A DNA stretch of 64,000 nucleotides from Thinopyrum elongatum (taxonomy: Eukaryota > Streptophyta > Magnoliopsida > Poales > Poaceae): positions 721,613,622 through 721,677,621 of the forward strand of contig CM022298.1 in the NCBI GenBank assembly GCA_011799875.1, given 5' to 3'. Below the pieces are notes generated by a model that saw only the letters and a list, made by a program, of their open reading frames with translations, ran no database searches and was not told where the DNA came from. The translations under genes were made by a program, and so were the position numbers. Positions 34,906 to 45,550 of the stretch are shown here, in pieces (within the stretch, counting starts at the first letter, position 1; each line of letters starts with the position of its first letter).

Positions 34906-35070
34906 CTGAAGAACTATGGAGCCAAACACCATCTTGAAATGAGCACAGAGATCATGTATTACACCCAAGGTCTCCAGTTTAGGCAGCAGAGACGACAGTT
35001 ATTTGCGACGGTGAATAACTAGAATCAAGGATCAACCTTTGAAGTGAAGGGGCATCTTCGATGATGAGCT
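34906..35070 (-). pseudogene. F-box gene exon 1, distal piece with frameshift
   Basis: The piece begins at the copia insertion (GAGCT duplication 35066-35070), encodes IIEDAPSLQRLILDSSYSPS and QITVVSAA, and then meets TAA at 34981-34979. Shifting frame by one base resumes KLETLGVIHDLCAHFKMVF and ends GSIVLQ at a CAG/GTACTG donor (34906/34905). The frameshift is therefore a single small indel in an otherwise normal exon end. Confidence 0.85.
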
Positions 35071-36836
35071 TGTTGGGAAACGTAGCATGGAAAACAAATT
35101 TTTTTCTACGCACACGCAATGATCTATCCATGGAGATGCATAGCAACGAGGGGAAGAGTGTGTCTACGTACCCTCGTAGACCGTAAGCGGAAGCGTTTCA
35201 CAACGCGGTTGATGTAGTCGAGCTTCTTCGCGCTCCAACCGATCAAGTACCGAACGTACGGCACCTCCGAGTTCTGCACACGTTCAACTCGGTGACGTCC
35301 TCGCCTTCTTGATCCAGCAAGATGGGCGAAGTAGTGGATGAGTTCCGGCAGCACGACGGCATGGTGACGGTGATGGTGATGTGATCTCTGCAGGGCTTCG
35401 CCTAAGCACTACGAAAATATGACCGAGGGAGTAAACGGTGGAGGGGGGCGCCCCACACGGCTAAGACAATTGTCTGTTGTGTGCTAGGCGCCCCCTCCCA
35501 CATATATATATAGGTGGGAGGGAGGGAGGAGCAGCCGAAGGAGGCGCCCAAGTAGGAGGAATCCTACTTGGAGTCCCTCCCAAGCCGCGCCCCCTGCCTT
35601 ATATAGGTGCGGGGAAAAGGCAAGGGAGGGTGGCGCCCCCCCCCCCTTTTCCTTTCTCCCATGAGAGGGAAAGGCAGGAGGGGCTAGCCCTCCCTCCTTT
35701 CCTTCCCTTAGGGCCTGCTGTCCAAAGAAGGGGCGCACCAGGGGTGGGTCTGTCCCCCCTTTGGCCCATTAGGCCCATAACTTTGCCTGGGTTGCCCGAA
35801 ACACCTTTCCGGTGACCCGATAAGTACCCGGTACCCTCCGAAACACTTCCGGTGTTCGATTACCATCGTCCTATATAACAATCTTTACTTCTCGACCATT
35901 TTGAGACTCCTCGTCATGCCCATGATCTCATCCGGGACTCTGAACAACATTCGATCACCAGATCATATAACTCATATAACACTATATCGTCAACGAACGT
36001 TAAGCGTGCGGACCCTACGGGTTCAAGAACTATGTAGAAATGACCGAGACACCTCTCCGGTCAATAACCAATAGAGGAACCTGGATGCCTATATTGGCTC
36101 CTACATATTCTATGAAGATCTTTATCGGTCGAACCGTTATGACAACATACGTAATTCCCTTTGTCCATCGGTATGTTACTTGCCCGAGATTCGATCGTTG
36201 GTATCTTCATACCTAGTTCAATCTCGTTACCGGCAAGCCTCTTTACTCGTTCCGTAATACATCACCTTGTGACTAACTCCTTAGTCATTTGCTTGCAAGC
36301 TTATGATGTGTATTACCGAGAGGGCCCAGAGATACCTCTCCGATACTCGGAGTGACAAATCCTAATCTCGATCTATGCCAACCCAACAAACACCTTCGGA
36401 GATACCTGTAGAGCATCTTTATGATCACCCAGTTACGTTGTGACATTTGATAGCACACAAGGTATTCCTCCGGTATCCGGGAGTTGCATAATCTCATAGT
36501 CGAAGGAATATGTATTTGACATGAAGAGAGCAATAACAATAAACTGAACGATCATTATGCTAAGCTAACGGATGGGTCTTGTCCATCACATCATTCTCCT
36601 AATGATGTGATCCCGTTATCAAATGACAACACATGTCCATGGTTAGGAAACCTTAACCATCTTTGATCTACAAGCTAGTCTAGTAGAGTCATACTAGGGA
36701 CACGGTATTTGTTTATGTATTCACACATGTATTTAAGTTTCCGATCAATACAATTCTAGCATGAATAAACCTTTATCATGAATAAGGAAATATAAAATAA
36801 CAACTTTATTATTGCCTCTAGGGCATATTTCCTTCA
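35071..36836 (-). repeat. 3' LTR of the copia element, 1766 bp
   Basis: On the minus strand it starts TGAAGGAAATATGCCCTAG at 36836 and ends CGTTTCCCAACA at 35071. TATA-like CTATATATATATATG lies near 35505. The purine tract GTGGGAGAC abuts its start at 36837-36845. Confidence 0.9.
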
Positions 36837-37825
36837 GTCTCCCACTTGCACTAGAGTCAATAATCTAGTTCACATCGCTATTTGATTAACACTCATAGTT
36901 CACATCGCCATGTGACTAATTCTCAAAGAGTTTACTAGAGTCAATAATCTAGTTTACATCACCATGTGATTAACACCCAAAGAGCACTAAGGTGTGATCA
37001 TGTTTTGCTTGTGAGAGAAGTTTAGGCAACGGGTCTGCCACATTCAGATTCGTATGTATTTTGCAAATTTCTATGTCTACAATGCTCTGCATGGAGCTAC
37101 TCTAGCTAATTGCTCCCACTTTCAATACGTATCCAGATTGAGACTCAGAGTCATCTGGATCGGTGTTAAAGCTTGCATCGACGTAAACATTTACGACGAA
37201 CTCGTTATCTCGTCCATAACCGAGAAACATTTCCTTAGTCTTTTTAGGTAACTAAGGATAATTTTGACCGCTGTCCAGTGATCTACTCCTGGATCACCAT
37301 TGTACCCCTTGCCAAACTCATGGCAAGGCACACTACACGTCTGGTACACAACATGGCATACTTTATAGAACCTATGGCTGAGGCATAGGGAATGACTTTC
37401 ATTCTCTCTCTATCTTCTGCCGTGGTCATGCTTTGAGTCTTACTCAACTTTACACCTTGCAACATAGGCAAGAACCCTTTCTTTGACTGATCTATTTTGA
37501 ACTTTTTCAAAATTTTGCCAAGGTATGTATTTTGTGAAAGCCCTATTAAGCGTCTCGATCTATCCCTATAGATCTTGATGCCCAATATGTAAGTAGCTTC
37601 ACTGAGATCTTTTATAGAAAAATTCTTATTCAAGTATCCTTTTATGCTATCCAGAAATTCTATATCATTTCCAATCAACAATATGTCATCCACATATAAT
37701 ATCAGAAATGCTACAGAGCTCCCACTCACTTTCTTGTAAATACAGGCTTCACCGTAAGTCTGTATAAAACCATATGCTTTGATCACCTCATCAAAGCGTA
37801 TATTCCAACTCCGAGATGCTTGCAC
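36837..37825 (-). pseudogene. Copia RT C-terminal half and deleted RNase H
   Basis: The frame from 37825 to 37283 carries the reverse-transcriptase core LILYVDDILLIGND (the catalytic YVDD), then ATYILGIKIYRDRSRR and GLSQNTYLGKILKKF. The RNase H that should follow is mostly lost: compared with the copy at 21284-22042, the central part with the SSKQ...STCETE motif is absent between about 37080 and 37130, while the flanking parts remain. Sequence from 36837 to 37050 contains repeated CACATCGCCATGTGA-like and GAGTCAATAATCTAGTT phrases near the polypurine tract. Confidence 0.85.
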
Positions 37826-38709
37826 CAGTCCATAGATGGATCACTGGAGCTTGCACACTTTGTCAGCACTTTAAGATCGACAAAACCTTCTGGTTGCATC
37901 ATATACAACTCTTCTTTAAGAAATCCATTAAGGAATGCAGTTTTGACATCCACTTGCCAGATTTCATAAAATGTGGCAATTGCTAACATGATTCGGACGA
38001 ACTTAAGCATCGCTACGGGTGAGAAAGTCTCATCATAGTCAACCCCTTGAACTTGTCGAAAACCTTTCGCAACAAGTCGAGCTTTGTAGATAGTAACATT
38101 ACCATCAGCGTCAGTCTTCTTCTTGAAGATCCATTTATTGTCTATGGCTTGCCGATCATCGGGCAAATCCACCAAAGTCCAAACTTTGTTCTCATACATG
38201 GATCCTATCTCAGATTTCATGGCCTCAAGCCATCTGTCGGCATCCGGGCTCATCATAGCTTCTTCATAGTTCGTAGGTTCGCATTGGTCTAATAACATGA
38301 CTTCCAGGACAGGATTACCGTACCACTCTGGTGCGGATCGTGCTCTGGTCGACCTACGAAGGTCAGTAGTAACTTGATCTGAAGTTTCATGATCATCATC
38401 ATTAACTTCCTCTCTAGTTGGTGTAGGCATCACGGGAACGGTTTTCCGTGATGAGCTACTTTCCAATTCGAGAGAAACCTCATCAAGTTCTACTTTCCTC
38501 CCACTCACTTCTTTCGAGAGAAACTCCTTCTCTAGAAAGGATCCAAACTTAGCAACAAAGATCTTGCCTTTGGATCTGTGGTAGAAGGTGTACCCAATAG
38601 TTTCCTTAGGGTATCCTATGAAGACGCACTTCTCCGATTTGGGTTCGAGCTTATCTGGCTGAAACCTTTTGACATAAGCATCACATCCCCAAACTTTAAG
38701 AAACGACAA
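37783..38709 (-). pseudogene. Copia RT N-terminal half
   Basis: A 308-codon open frame. It begins within the integrase C-terminal region (VWGCDAYVKRFQPDKLEPKS and CVFIGYPKETIGYTFY), passes a Ser/Thr/Glu-rich spacer, then enters reverse transcriptase with WIFKKKTDADGNVTIYKARL, VAKGFRQVQGVDYDETFSPV and WQVDVKTAFLNGFLKEELYM, which includes the first catalytic Asp. A frameshift near 37825-37850 separates it from the YVDD half. Confidence 0.9.
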
Positions 38710-38758
38710 CTTAGGTTTCTTGCCAAACCACAGTTCATACGGTGTCGTCTCAACGGAT

Positions 38759-39610
38759 TTACGTTGCCCTATTTAATGTGAATGCAGCTGTCTCTAATGC
38801 ATAACCCCAAAACGATAGTGGTAAATCAGTAAGAGACATCATAGATCGCACCATATCTAATAAAGTACGGTTACGACGTTCGGACACACCATTACGCTGT
38901 GGTGTTCCAGGTGGCGTGAGTTGTGAAACAATTCCACATTGTTTTAAATGAAGGCCGAACTCGTAACTCAAATATTCGCCTCCATGATCGGATTGTAGAA
39001 ACTTTATTTTCTTGTTACGATGATTCTCCACTTCACTCTGAAATTCTTTGAACTTTTCAAATGTTTCAGACTTGTGTTTCATCAAGTAGATATACCCATA
39101 CCTACTCAAATCATCTGTGAAGGTCAGAAAATAACGATACCCGCCGCGTGCTTCAATACTCATCGAACCGCATACATCGGTATGTATTATTTCCAATAAG
39201 TCATTAGCTCGCTCCATTGTTCCGGAGAATGGAGTTTTAGTCATCTTGCCCATCAGGCATGGTTCGCAAGTATCAAATGATTCATAATCAAGTGATTCCA
39301 AAAGCCCATCCGCATGGAGTTTCTTCATGCGCTTTACACCAATATGACCTAAACGGCAGTGCCACAGATATGTTGCACTATCATTATCAACTTTGCATCT
39401 TTTGGCATCAATATTATGAATATATGTATCACTACGATCGAGATTCAATAAACCATTCACATTGGGTGTATGACCATAGAAGGTTTTATTCATGTAAACA
39501 GAACAACAATTATTCTCTGACTTAAATGAATAACCGTATTGCAATAAACATGATCCAATCATATTCATGCTCAATGCAAACACCAAATAACATTTATTTA
39601 GGTTCAACAC
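38759..39610 (-). pseudogene. Copia integrase segment
   Basis: A 283-codon open frame with the HHCC zinc-binding motif (HCRLGHIGVKRMKKLH ... CEPCLMGKM), then the core: HTDVCGSM with the first Asp, LTFTDDLSRYGYIYL, QSDHGGEYLS with the second Asp, and GVSERRNRTLLDMVRSMM with the Glu. All catalytic residues are present. Only frame breaks before and after separate it from gag-protease and reverse transcriptase. Confidence 0.92.
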
Positions 39611-39849
39611 TAATCCTGAAGATAGAAGGAGTGTGCGATGGTGATCGTATCAACCTTGGAATCACTTCCAACACACATCGTCACCTCACACTTAACTAGT
39701 CTCTGTTCATTCTGCAACTCCTATTTCGAGTTACTAATCTTAGCAACTGAACCGGTATCAAATACCCAGGGGTTACTACAAGCACTAGTAATGTACACAT
39801 CAATAACATGTATATCAAATATACCTTTGTTCACTTTGCCATCCTTCTT

Positions 39850-40656
39850 ATCTGCCAAGTATTTGGGGCAGTTCCGCTTCTAGTGATCATTCCCTTTGCA
39901 GTATAAGCACTCAGTTTTAGGCTTAGATCCAGCTTTGGGCTTCTTCATGGGAGTGGCAACTTGCTTGTCATTCTTCATGAAGTTCCCTTTCTTTCCCTTG
40001 CCCTTTTCTTGAAACTAGTGGTCTTGATAACCATCAACATTTGATGCTCTTTCTTGATTTCTACCTTCGTTGATTTCAGCATCGCGAAGACCTCGGGAAT
40101 CATTTTCGTCATTCCTTGCATATTATAGTTCATCCCGAAGTTCTAGTAGCTTGGTGATAGTGACTAAAGAACTCTATCAATAACTATCTTATCTGGAAGA
40201 TTAACTCCCACTTGATTCAAGCGATTGTAGTACCCAGACATTCTGAGCACATGCTCACTGGCTGAGCTATTCTCCTCCATCTTGTAGGCAAAGTACTTTG
40301 TCAGAGGTCTCATACCTCTCGACACGGGCATGATTCTGAAATACCAATTTCAGTTCTTGGAACATCTCGTATGCTCCGTGGCGTTCAAAACGTTTTTGAA
40401 GTCCCGGTTCTAAGCCGTAAAGCATGGCGCACTAAACTATCAAGTAGTCTTCATATCGAGCTTGCCAAACGTTCATAACGTTTGCATCTGCTCCTGCAAT
40501 TGGTCTGTCACCTAGCGGTGCATCAAGGACATAATTCTTCTGTGCAGCAATGAGGATAATCCTCAGATCACGGACCCAGTCCGCATCATTGCTACCATCA
40601 TATTTTAACTTAGTTTTCTCTAGGAACATATCAAAAATAGTGAAGCTATATCGCAA
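39850..40656 (-). pseudogene. Copia gag, degraded
   Basis: The start region at 40656 reads KTKLKYDGSNDADWVRDLRI and LDAPLGDRPIAGADANVMNV, typical of Angela-like gag. Multiple stops and shifts follow. A zinc knuckle can still be seen near 39880-39920 (C-x2-C-x4-H-x4-C), but the codon after the His is TAG where Trp would be TGG. Gag function is lost. Confidence 0.75.
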
Positions 40657-41880
40657 GGTATTGATCTACAACATAAATTTTCAAATACTATCAGGACTAA
40701 GTTCATGATAAATTAAGTTCAATTAATCAAATTACTAATGAACTCCCACTTAAATTAACAACCCTCAAGTTATCTAAGTGATACATGATCCAAATCAACT
40801 AAACCATGTCCGATCATCAATTGAGATGGAGTAGTGTTCAATGGTGAACATCTTCATGTTGATCATATCTACTATATGACTCATGTTCGACCTTTCGGTC
40901 TCCAGTGTTCCGAGACCATGTCTGTACATGCTAGGCTCATCAAGTTTAACCCAAGTATTCTGCATGTGCAAAACTGTCTTACACCCGTTGTATGTGAACG
41001 TAGAGTCTATCACACCCGATCATCACGTGGTGTCTCGAAACGATGAACTTTCGCAATGGTGCATACTCGGGGAGAACACTTATATCTTGAAATTTAGTGA
41101 AGGGATCATCTTATAATGCTACCGTCGTTCTAAGCAAAATAAGATGCATAAAAGATAAACATCACATGCAAGCAAAATATGTGACATGATATGGCCATCA
41201 TCATCTCGTGCTTTTGATCTCCATCTCCAAAGCATCTTTATGATCTCCATCGTCACCAGCTCGACACCTTGATCTCCATCGTTGCGTCGTGGTCATCTCG
41301 CCAACTATTGCTTCTACAACTATTGCTAACGCATAGCGATAAAGTAAAGCAATTACATGGCGATTGCATTTCATACAATAAAGAGACAACCATAAGTTTC
41401 CTGCCAGTTGCCGATAAATTACAAAACATGATCATCTCATACAATAACGTATATCACATCATGTCTTAACCATATCACATCACAACATGCCCTGCAAAAA
41501 CAAGTTAGACGTCCTCTACTTTGTTGTTGCAAGCTTTACGTGGCTGCTATGGGCTTCTAGCAAGAACCGTTCTTACCTAAGGCAAAAACCACAACGGTGA
41601 ATTATCAAGTTTGCTGTTTTAACCTTCTTCAAGGACCGGACGCAGTCAAATTTGATTCAACTAAAGTAGGAGAAACAGACACCCGCCAGCCACCTTTATG
41701 CAAAACTAGTTGCATGTCAGTCGGTGGAACCGGTCTCATGTACGTGGACATGTAAGGTTGGTCCGGGCCGCTTCATCCCACAATGCCGCCGAATCAAAAT
41801 AAGACGTTGGTGGTAAGCAGTATGAACATCACCGCCCACAACTTCTTTGTGCTCTACTCATGCATATCATCTACGCATAG

Positions 41881-41898
41881 ACCTGGCTCATGATGCCA
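41881..41898 (-). other. Copia primer-binding site, worn
   Basis: On the minus strand TGGCATCATGAGCCAGGT lies one base after the 5' LTR. It resembles the initiator-tRNA-Met site TGGTATCAGAGC with changes, as expected for this class. Confidence 0.75.
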
Positions 41899-41899
41899 C

Positions 41900-43659
41900 T
41901 GTTGGGAAACGTAGCATGGAAAACAAATTTTTTTCTACGCACGCGCAATGATCTATCCATGGAGATGCATAGCAACGAGGGGAAGAGTGTGTCTACATAC
42001 GCTCGTAGACTGTAAGCGGAAGCGTTTCATAACGCGGTTGATGTAGTCGAACTTCTTTACGCTTCAACCTATCAAGTACCGAACGTACGGCACCTCCGAG
42101 TTCTGCACACGTTCAGCTCGGTGACGTCCTCGCCTTCTTGATCCAGCAGGACGGACGAAGTAGTGGATGATTTCCGGCAGCACTACGGCGTGGTGACGGT
42201 GATGGTGATGTGATCTCCGCAGGGCTTCGCCTAAGCACTACGAAAATATGACCGAGGGAGTAAACGGTGGAGGGGGCGCCGCACACGGCTAAGACAATTA
42301 TCTGTTGTGTGCTAGGCACCCCCTCCCACATATATATAGGTGGGAGGGAGGGAGGAGCAGCCAAAGGAGGCGCCCAAGTAGGAGGAATCCTACTTGGAGT
42401 CCATCCCAAGCCGCGCCCCCATGCCTTATATAGGTGCGGGGAAAAGGCAAGGGAGGGTGCCCCCCCTTTTCCTTTCTCCCATGAGAGGGAAAGGCAGGAG
42501 GGGCTAGCCCTCCCTCCTTTCCTTCCCTTACGACCTGCTGTCCAAAGAAGGGGCACACCAGGGGCTGGTCTGTCCCCCCTTTGGTCCATTAGGCCCATAA
42601 CTTTGCCGGGGTTACCCGAAACTCCTTTCTGGTGACCCGATAAGTACCCGGTACCCTCCGAAACACTTCCGGTGTCCAAATACCATCGTCCTATATATCA
42701 ATCTTTACCTCTCAACCATTTCGAGACTCCTCGTCATGTCCGTGTTCTCATCCGGGACTCCGAACAACATTCGGTCACCAAATCATATAACTCATATAGC
42801 ACTATATCATCAACGAACGTTAAGCGTGCGGACCCTACGGGTTCGAGAACTATGTAGAAATGACCGAGACACCTCTCCGGTCAATAACCAATAGCGGAAC
42901 CTGGATGCCCATATTAGCTCCTACATATTCTACGAAGATCTTTATCGGTCGAAGCGTTATGACAACATAGGTAATTCCCTTTGTCCATCGGTATGTTACT
43001 TGCCCGAGATTCGATCGTTAGTATCTTCATACCTAGTTCAATCTCGTTACCGGCAAGTCTCTTTACTCGTTCCGTAATACATCACCTTGTGACTAACTCC
43101 TTAGTCATTTTCTTGCAAGCTTATGATGTGTATTACCGAGAGGGCCCAGGGATACCTCTCCGATACTCGGAGTGACAAATCCTAATCTCGATCTATGCCA
43201 ACCCAACAAACACCTTTGGAGATACCTGTAGAGCATCTTTATGATCACCCAGTTATGTTGTGACGTTTGATAGCACACAAGGTATTCCTCCGGTATCCGG
43301 GAGTTGCATAATCTCATAGTCGAAGGAATATGTATTTGACATGAAAAGAGCAGTAGCAATAAACTGAACGATCATTATGCTAAGCTAACGGATGGGTCTT
43401 GTCCATCACATCATTCTCCTAATGATGTGATCCCGTTATCAAATGAAAACACATGTCCATGGTTAGGAAACCTTAACCATCTTTGATCAACGAGCTAGTC
43501 TTGTAGAGGCATACTAGGGACACGGTATTTGTTTATGTATTCACACATGTATTTAAGTTTCCGATCAATACAATTCTAGCATGAATAATAAACCTTTATC
43601 ATGAATAAGGAAATATAAAATAACAACTTTATTATTGCCTCTAGGGCATATTTCCTGTA
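41900..43659 (-). repeat. 5' LTR of the copia element, 1760 bp
   Basis: The pair of 35071-36836. Ends CGTTTCCCAACA at 41900 and begins at the F-box exon at 43659. Its first bases read TACAGGAAATATGCCC rather than TGAAGGAAATATGCCC, so the canonical TG is damaged. Confidence 0.9.
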
Positions 43660-43982
43660 GAGCTGCCTTTCGTCAAAACAAATTCCAATTCTTACAGGGT
43701 TAGGCGACTTTATTTGGAGACAACCGATTCTAACTGTGAAAACAAGCACCAAGCACTCCAGGGCAGGGCAACTGGAGTGGATGATGCTGTGTAATGAGGC
43801 CTCCGATATATGAACCCGCACAAGTGAAAGTGTTTTGAGAAATGGGAGTCGAAGGTTTACTACCAGATTGTCTGGTAGGTAGCACATCGCAAAGGTGGCG
43901 ATGTGGAGAGAGGAGGAAAACCGCGAGATGGACATCGGTGCTGAGGGCACAAGTACATGGCGTTCGGTATCTGGTAGGTGAT
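43660..43982 (-). pseudogene. F-box gene exon 1, middle piece
   Basis: 323 bp isolated between the copia and gypsy elements. In frame with the upstream piece it encodes LPDTERHVLVPSAPM, SSSLHIATFAMCYLPDNLVV, LRLPFLKTLSLVRVHISEAS, LHSIIHSSCPALECLVL and IGICFDERQL, a leucine-rich repeat pattern. It has no stop. The right end carries the 5-bp duplication GTGAT (43978-43982), the left end GAGCT (43660-43664). Confidence 0.9.
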
Positions 43983-45550
43983 TGATGTCTGCTAGAACTA
44001 CGTCGGTATTTCCCCAAGGAGGAAGGGATGATGCAGCACAGCGACGGTAGGCATTTCCCTTAGTGATGAGACCAAGGTTATCGAACCAGTAGGAGAACCA
44101 CGCAACACAACGTAAACAGCCCCTCCACACAAATAACAAATACTCGCAACCCGACGTGTTAAAGGGGTTGTCAATCCGTTTCGGGTAACGGCGCCAGAAA
44201 TTGGCAAGTGGACGGGAGAAAGTTGTAATAGATTGGATAAATAGATCGCAAATAAAATAAAGTGCAGCAAAGTATTTTTTTATTTTTGGATTAATAGATC
44301 TAAAAATAAAAGCAAATGAAAATAGATCGCGAAGGCAAATATATTAAAGAAGAGACCCAGGGGCCGTAGTTTTCACTAGTGGCTTCTCTCGAGAAAAATA
44401 GCAAACGGTGGAAAAAAAATTACTGTTGCGCAATTGATAGAACTTCAAATACTCATGATGATATCCAGGCAATGATCATTATATAGGCATCATGTCCAAG
44501 ATTAGTAGACCGACTCCTGCCTGCATCTACTACTATTACTCCACACATCGACCGCTATCCAGCATGCATCTAGTGTATTAAGTTCATGGAAAAACGGAGT
44601 AATGCAATAAGAACGATGACATGATGTAGACAAGATCTATTTATGTAGAAATAGACCCCATCTTGTTATCCTTAATAGCAACGATACATACGTGTCGGTT
44701 CCCTTTCTGTCACTGGGATCAAGCACCGTAAGATCGAACCCATTACAAAGCACCTCTTCCCATTGCAAGATAAATAGATCAAGTTGGCCAAACAAAACCC
44801 AAATATCGGAGAAGAAATACGAGGCTATAAGCAATCATGCATATAAGAGATCAAAGAAGACTCAAATAACTTTCATGGATAAAAACATAGATCTGATCAT
44901 AAACTCAAAGTTCATCGGATCCCAACAAACACACCACAAAAAGAGTTACATCATATGGATCTCCAAGAGACCATTGTATTGAGAATCAAACGAGAGAGAG
45001 AAAGCCATCTAGCTACTAACTATGGACCCATAGGTCTACAAAGAACTACTCACGCATCATCGGAGAGGCACCAATGAGGATGATGAACCCCTCTGTGACG
45101 GTGTCTAGATTGGATCTGGTGTTTCTGGAACTTGCGGCGGCTGGAATTGATTTTCGTCGACTCTCCTAGGGTTTCTGATTGGGGTATTTATAGAGCAAAG
45201 AGGCAGTGCAGGAGGCCACCGAGGTGGGCACAACCCACCAGGGTGCGCCTGGCCCTCCAGGCGCGCCCTGGTGTCTTATGCTCACCTCAGGCTCCCTCTT
45301 CGGTACTTCTTTGGCCCACTGGATGTCTTCTAGTCCAAAAAAAATCCAAAAAAAGTTTCGCTGCATTTGGACTCCGTTTGGTATTGATTTCCTGCGATGT
45401 AAAAAACATGCAGAAAACAGCAACTGGCACTGGGCACTATGTCAATAGGTTAGTACCAAAAAATGATATAAAATGATTGTAAAACATCCAAGAATGATAA
45501 TATAACAGCATGGAACAATAAAAAATTATAGATACGTTGGAGACGTATCA
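43983..45550 (-). repeat. 3' LTR of the gypsy element, 1568 bp
   Basis: On the minus strand it starts TGATACGTCTCCAACGTATC at 45550 and ends CTAGCAGACATCA at 43983. A TATA box (CTATAAATACC) is intact at about 45185-45195. It is preceded on the minus strand by AAGCTTGGGGATGC. Confidence 0.9.

Larger units (their letters stand above)
35071..43659 (-). mobile_element. Complete copia retrotransposon, Angela-like, in F-box exon
   Basis: 8589 bp, flanked by perfect GAGCT duplications at 35066-35070 and 43660-43664. LTRs are 35071-36836 and 41900-43659; the internal region is 5063 bp with gag, integrase, reverse transcriptase and RNase H order expected for Ty1/copia, read on the minus strand. In the first ~455 bp I counted 21 substitutions between the LTRs, so insertion is not very recent. 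The polyprotein has several stops, frameshifts and an RNase H deletion, so it is inactive. The outer terminus of the 5' LTR reads ...TTTCCTGTA where the inner LTR ends ...TTTCCTTCA. Confidence 0.92.

Noticed and set aside
35477..35815. ORFs repeated at 42267-42635 and 43105-43359
   Set aside because: They recur because they lie in the two copia LTRs; not genes.
44637..44834. ORF pairs repeated at 49626-49823 and 49681-49971
   Set aside because: They lie in both gypsy LTRs and are mirrored on the opposite strand.
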